Assembly: GCA_027943245.1 (NCBI GenBank)
Contig: JANDJZ010001143.1
Location: 1-12,615, forward strand
Reading direction: 5' to 3'
DNA length: 12,615 nucleotides
Origin: Acanthamoeba sp. SK_2022b
Lineage: Eukaryota > Discosea > Longamoebia > Acanthamoebidae
In this document: positions 5,169 through 12,615 of the stretch, piece after piece
How the letters are laid out: each line of letters starts with the position of its first letter
How positions within the stretch are numbered: the stretch's first letter is position 1
Made by a program: the position numbers and the translations under genes
Notes under the pieces: model-generated
What the model saw: the letters and a program-made list of their open reading frames with translations, nothing else
Told to the model about the DNA's origin: nothing
Database searches by the model: none

Positions 5169-8100
5169 ATGACGACGGCTGCCGAGATCAAGCATCTCCA
5201 AGACCACGGTCTGTACTCCAAGAGCAACGAGCACGACGCCTGCGGCCTCGGCTTTGTTGCACATATCAAGGGCGTCAAGCGCCATGACATCGTCACCGGC
5301 GCGCTCAAGATCCTCGAAAACATCGACCATCGCGGTGCCGTGGGTGCCGACAAGCTCATGGGCGATGGCGCGGGCATTCTGATCCAGATTCCCGACCAGC
5401 TCTACCGCGAAGAGATGGCAAAGCAGGGCGTGGCCCTGCCGCCCGCGGGCGAGTACGGCGTGGGCATGATCTTCCTGCCCAAGGAACACGCCTCGCGCCT
5501 GGCCTGCGAGCAGGAGATGGAACGCGCCATCAAGGCCGAAGGCCAGGTCCTGCTGGGCTGGCGCGATGTGCCCGTGAACCGCGACATGCCCATGTCGCCC
5601 ACGGTCCAGGAAAAGGAACCCATCCTGCGCCAGGTCTTCATCGGCCGCGGCGCCGACGTGATCGTGCAGGACGCGCTGGAGCGCAAGCTGTACGTGATCC
5701 GCAAGACGGCCAGCGCCGCCATCCAGAACCTCAAGCTCAAGCACAGCAAGGAATACTACGTTCCCAGCATGAGCAGCCGCACTGTGGTCTACAAGGGCCT
5801 GCTGCTGGCCGACCAGGTGGGCGTGTACTACAACGACCTGTCCGACGAGCGCTGCGTCTCGGCCATCGGCCTGGTGCACCAGCGCTTTTCGACCAACACC
5901 TTCCCCGAGTGGCCGCTGGCCCACCCCTACCGCTACGTGGCCCACAACGGTGAAATCAACACCGTGCGCGGCAACTACAACTGGATGCTGGCGCGCGAAG
6001 GCGTGATGGCCTCGCCCGTGCTGGCCGAGGACCTCAAGAAGCTCTATCCCATCAGCTTCGCCGGCCAGTCCGACACGGCAACGTTCGACAACTGCCTGGA
6101 ACTGCTGACCATGGCCGGCTACCCCATCAGCCAGGCCGTGATGATGATGATTCCCGAGCCCTGGGAACAGCACGAGTCCATGGACGAGCGCCGCCGCGCC
6201 TTCTATGAATACCACGCCGCCATGATGGAGCCCTGGGACGGCCCGGCCTCCATCGTGTTCACCGACGGCCGCCAGATCGGCGCCACGCTGGACCGCAACG
6301 GCCTGCGCCCCTCGCGCTACGTGATCACCGATGACGACCTGGTCATCCTGGCGTCCGAAGCCGGCGTGCTGCCCGTGCCCGACAGCGCTATCGTGCGCAA
6401 GTGGCGCCTGCAGCCCGGCAAGATGCTGCTGATCGACCTGGAGCAGGGCCGCCTGATCGAGGACGACGAGCTCAAGGCCAACATCGTCAACACCAAGCCC
6501 TACAAGCAGTGGATCGAGAACCTGCGCATCAAGCTGGGCAGCGTGGGCGGTGACACCCATGCCGGCCCCGAGGCCGCCAGCCTGCCGCTGCTCGAGCGCC
6601 AGCAGGCCTTCGGCTTCACGCAGGAAGACATCAAGTTCCTGCTGGCCCCCATGGCCAAGAACGGCGAGGAAGGCATCGGCTCCATGGGCAACGACAGCCC
6701 GCTGGCCGTGCTGTCGGACAAGAACAAGCCGCTGTACAACTACTTCCGCCAGATGTTCGCGCAGGTGACCAACCCGCCGATCGACCCCATCCGCGAAGCC
6801 ATCGTGATGTCGCTGGTGTCCTTCATCGGACCCAAGCCCAACCTGCTGGACATCAACCAGGTCAACCCGCCCATGCGCCTGGAAGTGCACCAGCCCGTGC
6901 TGGACTTCGCCGACATGGCCAAGCTGCGCGACATCGAACGCCACACGCAGGGCAAGTTCAAGAGCGCAACGATCGACATCACCTACCCGCTGTCCTGGGG
7001 CAAGCAGGGCGTGGAAGCCAAGCTGGCATCGCTGTGCGCGCAGGCCGTGGACGCCATCAAGGGCGGCGCCAACATCCTGATCATCAGCGACCGCCATGTG
7101 AGCGCCACCCAGGTGGCCATCCCCGCGCTGCTGGCGCTGTCGGCCATCCACCAGCACCTGGTGCGCGAGGGCCTGCGCACCACGGCCGGCCTGGTCGTGG
7201 AGACGGGCACGGCGCGCGAAGTGCACCACTTCGCCGTGCTGGCAGGCTACGGCGCCGAGGCCGTGCACCCCTACCTGGCCATGGAAACCCTGGCCGACAT
7301 GCACAAGGAGCTGGGCGGCGACCTGTCGGCCGACAAGGCCATCTACAACTACGTCAAGGCCATCGGCAAGGGCCTGTCCAAGATCATGTCCAAGATGGGC
7401 GTGTCCACCTACATGTCCTATTGCGGTGCCCAGCTGTTCGAGGTGATCGGCCTGAACAGCGACACCGTGGACAAGTACTTCACCGGCACGGCCAGCCGCG
7501 TCGAGGGCATCGGCGTCTTCGAGATCGCCGAGGAAACCATCCGCAACCACCGCGCGGCCTTCGGTGACGATCCCGTGCTGGAGACCATGCTGGACGCCGG
7601 TGGCGAATACGCCTGGCGCGCCCGTGGCGAAGAGCACATGTGGTCGCCCGACGCCATCGCCAAGCTGCAGCATTCCACGCGCTCCAACAACTGGAGCACG
7701 TACAAGGAATACGCCCAGCTGATCAACGACCAGAGCAAGCGCCACATGACGCTGCGCGGCCTGTTCGAGTTCAAGTTCGACCCGGCCAAGGCCATCCCGC
7801 TGGACCAGGTCGAGCCGGCCAAGGAGATCGTCAAGCGCTTTGCCACGGGCGCCATGTCGCTGGGCTCCATCAGCACCGAGGCCCATGCCACGCTGGCAGT
7901 GGCCATGAACCGCATCGGCGGCAAGAGCAACACCGGCGAAGGCGGGGAAGATCCCCAGCGCTACCGCAACGAGCTCAAGGGCATCCCGATCAGGAAGGGC
8001 GAGACCCTGGGCTCCATCATCGGCGCCGACAAGGTCGAGGCCGACATCGAGCTGCAGGACGGCGACTCGCTGCGCTCCAGGATCAAGCAGGTGGCATCGG

Positions 8101-8656
8101 GCCGCTTCGGCGTCACGGCCGAGTACCTGTCGTCCTCGGACCAGGTGCAGATCAAGATGGCCCAGGGCGCCAAGCCCGGCGAGGGCGGCCAGCTGCCCGG
8201 CGGCAAGGTGTCCGACTACATCGGCAAGCTGCGCCACTCCGTGCCCGGCGTCGGTCTGATCTCGCCCCCGCCCCACGACATCTACTCCATCGAGGATCTG
8301 GCCCAGCTGATCCACGACCTGAAGAACGTGGCGCCGCACGCCGACATCTCGGTCAAGCTCGTGTCCGAAGTGGGCGTGGGCACCATCGCGGCCGGCGTGG
8401 CCAAGTGCAAGAGCGACCACGTGGTCATCGCAGGCCATGACGGCGGCACGGGCGCATCGCCCTGGTCGTCCATCAAGCATGCGGGCTCGCCCTGGGAAAT
8501 CGGCCTGGCCGAGACCCAGCAGACCCTGGTGCTCAACCGCCTGCGCGGCCGCATCCGCGTGCAGGCCGACGGCCAGATGAAGACCGGCCGCGACGTCGTC
8601 ATCGGCGCGCTGCTGGGCGCCGACGAGTTCGGCTTCGCCACGGCGCCCCTGGTCGT

Positions 8657-8689
<33 letters not shown>

Positions 8690-9896
8690 GAACACCTGCC
8701 CCGTGGGCGTGGCCACGCAGGACCCGGTGCTGCGCGCCAAGTTCTCGGGCAAGCCCGAGCATGTGGTGAACTACTTCTTCTTCATCGCCGAGGAAGTGCG
8801 CCAGATCATGGCCCAGCTCGGCGTGGCGAAGTTCGACGACCTGATCGGCCGCTCCGACCTGCTGGACACCCGCAAGGGCCTGCAGCACTGGAAGGCCCAG
8901 GGCCTGGACTTCTCGCGCCTGTTCGCCCAGCCCGAAGTGCCCGCAGACGTGGCGCGCTTCCATGTCGAAAAGCAGGATCACCTGCTGGACAAGGCGCTGG
9001 ACGTGAAGCTCATCGAGCGCTGCAAGCCCGCCATCGAGAACGGCGAGCGCGTGCGCATCATGGAAGTGGCGCGCAACGTCAACCGCTCCGTGGGCGCCAT
9101 GCTCTCCGGTGCCGTGACGCGCGTGCATCCCGAAGGCCTGCCCGATGACACCATCCGCATCCACTTCGAGGGAACCGGCGGCCAGTCCTTCGGCGCCTTC
9201 CTGTGCAACGGCATCACGCTGAACCTGCGCGGCGACGCCAACGACTACACGGGCAAGGGCCTGTCCGGCGGCCGCGTGGTGGTGCACGCCAGCCATGAGT
9301 TCCGTGGCGATACCACCAGCAACACCATCGTGGGCAACACCGTGATGTTCGGCGCCACCAGCGGCGAGGCCTTCTTCGGCGGCGTGGCCGGCGAGCGTTT
9401 CGCGGTCCGCCTGTCTGGCGCCACCGCCGTGGTCGAAGGCGTGGGCGACCACGGCTGCGAATACATGACCGGCGGCACCGTGGTGGTGCTGGGCAAGACC
9501 GGCCGCAACTTCGCGGCCGGCATGAGCGGCGGCGTGGCCTATGTGTATGACGAGGATGGCCGCTTCGCCGAGCGCTGCAACAAGGCGTCCGTCTCGCTGG
9601 ACCAGGTGCTGCCCCATGACGAGCACCTGGCCCAGGTCTCGCCTGCCGTCTGGCACCGCCGCGAGACCGACGAGCGCCAGCTGCGCGCGCTGATCGAGGC
9701 GCACAGCCGCTGGACGGGCTCCAAGCGCGCCCGCGATCTGCTGGACAACTGGGCGGCGGCCCGCTCCAAGTTCGTCAAGGTCTTCCCCAGCGAATACAAG
9801 CGTGCCCTGTCCGAGATGTACGAGCGCCAGGTGATGGAAGAGCCCGCCACGCCCGAGGTCGAGGAACACGCCAAGGAGGCGGTGGCCGCCAAATAA
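5169..9896 (+). CDS. gltB: Glutamate synthase (NADPH) large subunit GltB
   Basis: The large subunit (1575 residues) takes the amide nitrogen from glutamine and, through an internal ammonia tunnel, adds it to 2-oxoglutarate to give glutamate. The class II amidotransferase nucleophile is Cys25 in HDACGLGF, exposed after removal of a 24-residue propeptide, which is shorter than I recall for E. coli or Azospirillum. [13 protein letters not shown] (from about 237), [10 protein letters not shown] and [12 protein letters not shown] belong to the same domain. The central domain follows (about 460-770). Next comes the FMN synthase domain with AMSLGSIS (895-902) and [10 protein letters not shown] (1089-1098), then the 3Fe-4S cluster cysteines 1166, 1172 and 1177 in [12 protein letters not shown]. 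The C-terminal GXGXG helix domain covers about 1300-1500. All key residues are intact. It pairs with gltD downstream, 69 bases away. Confidence 0.98.
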
Positions 9897-9908
9897 CAAG
9901 GAAGCGAA

Positions 9909-9932
9909 GGATGCGGGCAGCAGCCCGCATCC
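9909..9932 (+). repeat. Perfect hairpin between gltB and gltD
   Basis: GGATGCGGGC and GCCCGCATCC form a perfect 10-bp stem with an AGCA loop, beginning 12 bases after the gltB stop. The bases that follow (ATCCCTGCACC) contain no T-run, so it is not an intrinsic terminator. A stem in this place can protect the upstream message or lower the amount of gltD relative to gltB; either role is inferred. Confidence 0.65.
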
Positions 9933-9965
9933 ATCCCTGCACCCCACACATCAGGACAACGAATC

Positions 9966-11441
9966 ATGGGAAAGACCACCGGCTTCATGGAATATGAGCG
10001 CCTCGAGGAGGGCTATGCGCCCGTCGCCGAGCGCGTGAAGCACTACAAGGAATTCGTCATCGGCCTCGATGACAGCCAGGCCAAGATCCAGGGCGCGCGC
10101 TGCATGGACTGCGGCACGCCGTTCTGCAACAACGGCTGCCCGGTCAACAACATCATTCCGGACTTCAACGACCTGGTCTTCCACGGCGGCTGGAAGAGCG
10201 CCAGCGCCGTGCTGCACAGCACCAACAACTTCCCCGAGTTCACGGGCCGCATCTGCCCCGCGCCCTGTGAGGCCGCCTGCACCCTGAACATCAACGACGA
10301 TGCCGTGGGCATCAAGTCCATCGAGCACGCCATCATCGACCGTGCCTGGGCCGAAGGCTGGGTCAAGCCGCTGCCCAGCAGCCGCAAGACCGGCAAGAAG
10401 GTGGCCGTGGTCGGCGCCGGCCCCGCAGGCCTGGCGGCCTCGCAGCAGCTGGCCCGCGCCGGCCACGATGTGACGCTGTTCGAGAAGAACGACCGCGTCG
10501 GCGGCCTGCTGCGCTACGGCATTCCCGACTTCAAGATGGAGAAGTCGCACATCGACCGCCGCGTCGAGCAGCTCGTGGCCGAAGGCGTCAAGATCCGCAC
10601 CGGCGTGCTGGTGGCGGGCAAGGACGGCCTGGGCGAAGACTCCAAGGTCACCAACTGGGCCAAGGAAACCGTCAGCCCCGAGCAGCTCATGGCCGAGTTC
10701 GACGCCGTGCTGCTGACCGGCGGTGCCGAGCAGTCGCGCGACCTGCCCGTGCCCGGCCGTGAACTCAAGGGCATCCATTTCGCCATGGAGTTCCTGCCGC
10801 AGCAAAACAAGGTCAACGCCGGCGACAAGCTCAAGGGCCAGCTGCGTGCCGATGGCAAGCATGTCATCGTCATCGGTGGCGGCGACACGGGCTCCGACTG
10901 CGTGGGCACCAGCAACCGCCACGGCGCCGTCAGCGTGACCCAGTTCGAGCTGATGCCCATGCCGCCCGAGCAGGAGAACAAGCCCCTGGTCTGGCCCTAC
11001 TGGCCGATCAAGCTGCGCACCAGCTCCAGCCACGAGGAAGGCTGCGAGCGCGAGTTCGCCATCGCCACCAAGGAGTTCATCGGCGAGAAGGGCCAAGTCA
11101 CGGCCGTCAAGACCGTGCGCATCGAAATGAAGGACGGCAAGATGGTCGAGGTGCCCGGCAGCGAGCAGGTGCTCAAGGCCGACCTGGTGCTGCTGGCCAT
11201 GGGCTTCGTCAGCCCCGTGCAGGCCGTGCTCGATGCCTTTGGCGTGGACAAGGACGCACGCGGTAACGCCAAGGCCACCACCGACTTCACGGGCGGCTAC
11301 GCCACCAGCGTGCCCAAGCTCTTCGCCGCCGGCGACGTGCGCCGCGGCCAGTCCCTGGTGGTCTGGGCCATCCGCGAAGGCCGCCAGGCCGCTCGCTCCA
11401 TTGACGAGTTCCTCATGGGCACGTCCGACCTGCCTCGGTGA
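9966..11441 (+). CDS. gltD: Glutamate synthase (NADPH) small subunit GltD
   Basis: The 491-residue subunit takes electrons from NADPH through FAD and two 4Fe-4S clusters and passes them to GltB. The N-terminal cysteine array is complete: Cys46, 49, 54 and 58 in [13 protein letters not shown], then Cys97, 101 and 105 in CPAPCEAAC. The FAD Rossmann motif is VVGAGPAG (148-155), the NADPH motif IGGGDTG (303-309), and the closing FAD segment is [20 protein letters not shown] near the C-terminus. The length is normal for the bacterial beta subunit. AGGA lies 9 bases before the start. It shares the operon with gltB and is the last gene before a strong terminator. Similar subunits exist in NfnB and dihydropyrimidine dehydrogenase, but the neighbour settles the identity. 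Confidence 0.97.
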   Translation: MGKTTGFMEYERLEEGYAPVAERVKHYKEFVIGLDDSQAKIQGARCMDCGTPFCNNGCPVNNIIPDFNDLVFHGGWKSASAVLHSTNNFPEFTGRICPAPCEAACTLNINDDAVGIKSIEHAIIDRAWAEGWVKPLPSSRKTGKKVAVVGAGPAGLAASQQLARAGHDVTLFEKNDRVGGLLRYGIPDFKMEKSHIDRRVEQLVAEGVKIRTGVLVAGKDGLGEDSKVTNWAKETVSPEQLMAEFDAVLLTGGAEQSRDLPVPGRELKGIHFAMEFLPQQNKVNAGDKLKGQLRADGKHVIVIGGGDTGSDCVGTSNRHGAVSVTQFELMPMPPEQENKPLVWPYWPIKLRTSSSHEEGCEREFAIATKEFIGEKGQVTAVKTVRIEMKDGKMVEVPGSEQVLKADLVLLAMGFVSPVQAVLDAFGVDKDARGNAKATTDFTGGYATSVPKLFAAGDVRRGQSLVVWAIREGRQAARSIDEFLMGTSDLPR

Positions 11442-11444
11442 GAT

Positions 11445-11467
11445 GCCAACCCCGGAAGGGGCTTGGC
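11445..11467 (+). repeat. Small hairpin directly after gltD
   Basis: GCCAACCCC pairs with GGGGCTTGGC, with one bulged C and a GGAA (GNRA-type) loop, 3 bases past the gltD stop. It is separate from the terminator that follows and may cap the 3' end of the coding region. Confidence 0.4.
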
Positions 11468-11478
11468 CATAGACAAAG

Positions 11479-11511
11479 AAAAAGCCCTTGGTGATGAACC
11501 AAGGGCTTTTT
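11479..11511. terminator. Bidirectional intrinsic terminator between gltD and tatC
   Basis: AAAAAGCCCTTGGT and ACCAAGGGCTTTTT form a perfect 14-bp stem with a GATGA loop. The plus strand ends in TTTTTATT, and the minus strand ends in TTTTTCTTTG. It can therefore stop both gltD transcripts and the convergent tatC transcript. Confidence 0.92.
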
Positions 11512-11560
11512 ATTACAAATTCCTCGTGTTTCAGCGTAGGCCCTTGAAACTGGCGCGCCC

Positions 11561-11644
11561 TAAAGCGAGAGACACCGAGGAAGGGCCGCCCCGCACCGAG
11601 GGTGTCGTCCCCCTCTGGGGGAAGGCGCGAAGCGACTCAGGGGG
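11561..11644 (-). repeat. Intergenic repeat element of Comamonadaceae type
   Basis: Read on the minus strand, it begins CCCCCTGAGTCGCTTCGCGC and continues with CCCCCAGAGGGGG, GACACC and CGGTGTCTCTCGC. I recall near-identical strings after many genes in Acidovorax, Variovorax, Delftia and relatives; the boundaries are approximate. Internally it has CCCCC/GGGGG arms (11609-11613 and 11617-11621), GACACC/GGTGTC arms (11571-11576 and 11601-11606), and a direct repeat CACCGAGG (11573-11580 and 11594-11601). Its first bases provide the tatC stop codon. Confidence 0.6.
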
Positions 11645-12461
11645 AGGGTTTATCCTCTGCGGGCTTGTCCACTGCGGTGCCGGGTTCGGCTTCTTCTTCC
11701 GGCGCCTTGGAGACGCGGCTGAACCAGCCGGCACCCAGGATGCCGATCTCGTAAAGAATGCACATGGGCACGGCCAGGGCCAGCTGGGAGATCACGTCGG
11801 GCGGCGTGACCACGGCGGCGATGATGAAGGCCACCACGATGAAATAGCCGCGGAAGGACTTGAGCTTGGCGATGTCCACCAGGCCGAAGCGCACCAGCAG
11901 CATGACCACGATGGGCACCTGGAAGGCCAGGCCAAAGGCCAGGTACAGCGACAGGATGGCCTCCACATACGATGCAATGTCCGGCGTGGCCGCCACGCTG
12001 TCCGGGGTGAAGCCCTGGATGAAGGCGAACATCTTGTCGAGCACGAAGAACTGCACGAAGGCGATGCCGATATAGGCCAGCAGGCTGCCGAAGATGATCA
12101 GCGGCAGCGCAAAGCGCTTTTCATGGCTGTACAGGCCGGGCGCCACGAAGGCCCACATCTGGTACATGATCCAGGGCAGCACGGCCAAGATGCCCACCAT
12201 CATCAGTACCTTGAGCGGCACGAAGAAGGGGGTGAACACGCCGACTGCGATGAGCTTGGCATCGGGCGGCATGTGGGCCTTGATCGGGTGGGCGATGAAG
12301 TCGATCAGCCCGTTGGGGCCAGGCCATATGGCCAGCACGGCGATCGCCAGACCGATGCCGTAGATGCAGTAGAGCAGGCGGTCGCGCAGCTCCATCAGGT
12401 GCTGGACGAAAGGCTGCTCGGTGCCTGCCAGCTCGTCGTCTTTAGGTGGAATGTCGGACAT
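11637..12461 (-). CDS. tatC: Twin-arginine translocase subunit TatC
   Basis: TatC (274 residues) is the inner-membrane receptor that, with TatB, binds twin-arginine signal peptides and helps TatA move folded proteins across the membrane. The protein shows HLMELRDR (21-28), PWIMYQMWAFVAPGLYSHEKR with Phe105 and Glu114 (counterparts of the signal-binding Phe and Glu of E. coli), FGLAFQVP (176-183), the TPPD loop (219-222), and about six hydrophobic spans (roughly 29-47, 76-100, 118-140, 165-190, 205-219, 224-245). The C-terminal tail from about 252 is acidic and proline-rich and ends KPSP. Its last two codons and stop coincide with the intergenic repeat. No clear Shine-Dalgarno precedes the ATG. 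It converges on gltD. tatA and tatB are not in the window. Confidence 0.96.
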   Translation of the reverse strand: MSDIPPKDDELAGTEQPFVQHLMELRDRLLYCIYGIGLAIAVLAIWPGPNGLIDFIAHPIKAHMPPDAKLIAVGVFTPFFVPLKVLMMVGILAVLPWIMYQMWAFVAPGLYSHEKRFALPLIIFGSLLAYIGIAFVQFFVLDKMFAFIQGFTPDSVAATPDIASYVEAILSLYLAFGLAFQVPIVVMLLVRFGLVDIAKLKSFRGYFIVVAFIIAAVVTPPDVISQLALAVPMCILYEIGILGAGWFSRVSKAPEEEAEPGTAVDKPAEDKPSP

Positions 12462-12615
12462 GGTGCGAAACCGCGGCGGGCCGCAAGGGCGTCCACGGAC
12501 CTGGTATGAAAAGCAGAAAGCCCGACGGATCGGGCAGGGTGGGGCGATGGCGGGTGCCCGGGTGGCAGAGGCTGGGCCGGTTGCCTCGTGGCCCGCTGCG
12601 CGCCAGCATCTTCAG
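12462..12615. other. Upstream region of tatC, no recognisable gene
   Basis: On the minus strand, the frame shared with tatC has a TGA at 12614-12612 and no start codon before tatC. A second frame stays open from the edge to a TAA at 12444-12442, but its residues do not resemble the C-terminus of TatB. A plus-strand ATG at 12547 is open to the window edge, but nothing recognisable follows. Apart from the terminator at 12509-12535, I see no signal here. Confidence 0.5.
12509..12535 (-). terminator. Putative intrinsic terminator upstream of tatC
   Basis: On the minus strand GCCCGA-TCCG-TCGGGC makes a 6-bp GC-rich stem, followed at once by TTTCTGCTTTTC. This is a moderate intrinsic terminator pointing toward tatC, with its end about 48 bases before the tatC ATG. 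It implies that a minus-strand transcript coming from beyond the window ends, or partly ends, here. Confidence 0.55.

Noticed and set aside
5094..9947. A 1617-codon open frame on the minus strand covering all of gltB
   Set aside because: It mirrors gltB codons in GC-rich DNA. The protein is low-complexity (His, Gly, Ala, Val, Leu, Asp), has no recognisable domain, and the plus strand encodes an intact, well-known enzyme.
9951..11096. A 381-codon minus-strand open frame opposite gltD
   Set aside because: Antisense to the conserved gltD reading frame and without its own motifs.
11600..11645. CRISPR-like or tandem repeat pattern in the CCCCC/GGGGG region
   Set aside because: Only short inverted arms and a single 8-base direct repeat are present; there are no regularly spaced repeats or spacers.
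11463..12509. A 348-codon plus-strand open frame opposite tatC
   Set aside because: It runs through the terminator and the repeat and is antisense to a clear tatC; the histidine- and glycine-rich protein is a composition artefact.

Overview
The window reads as a chromosomal segment of a GC-rich betaproteobacterium, most likely a member of the Comamonadaceae (Delftia, Comamonas or Acidovorax relatives). This rests on the gene content, on how the proteins read, and on an intergenic repeat at about 11561-11644 whose pattern I recall from that family. No database search was possible, so the genus is inferred.

Positions 1-4179 hold the lower end of the beta-ketoadipate pathway. On the minus strand, in order of transcription, lie pcaI and pcaJ (the two subunits of 3-oxoadipate CoA-transferase, overlapping by ATGA), pcaF (3-oxoadipyl-CoA thiolase), and a short-chain dehydrogenase/reductase that runs off the left edge. 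The divergent plus-strand gene is a PcaR/PcaU-type IclR regulator. The 86-base spacer between the two directions holds a TGTTC-N7-GAACA palindrome that is a good operator candidate. Together the enzymes would activate 3-oxoadipate with CoA from succinyl-CoA and cleave it to succinyl-CoA and acetyl-CoA, under control of the divergent regulator.

Positions 4270-5168 hold a REP-associated tyrosine transposase (RAYT)-like gene whose HUH motif has lost one histidine. It is followed by a 188-base AT-rich island with two inverted repeats, probably a RAYT-linked palindromic element. The same island must also carry the gltB promoter.

Positions 5169-11441 hold gltB and gltD, the large and small subunits of NADPH-dependent glutamate synthase. 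A perfect 10-bp hairpin lies between them. They make glutamate from glutamine and 2-oxoglutarate and are central to ammonia assimilation. A strong bidirectional terminator (11479-11511) follows.

Positions 11512-12615 hold the family-type repeat, which also appears to supply the last codons and stop of the convergent tatC gene. tatC (minus strand) encodes the multi-spanning receptor of the twin-arginine translocase. Upstream of it is a putative intrinsic terminator and a 154-base stretch with no recognisable gene. No tatA or tatB is visible.

Most of the window is ordinary metabolism. I see no convincing new system. The points most worth a second look are the RAYT gene with its palindromic neighbourhood, the repeat fused to the end of tatC, and the compact pca control region.
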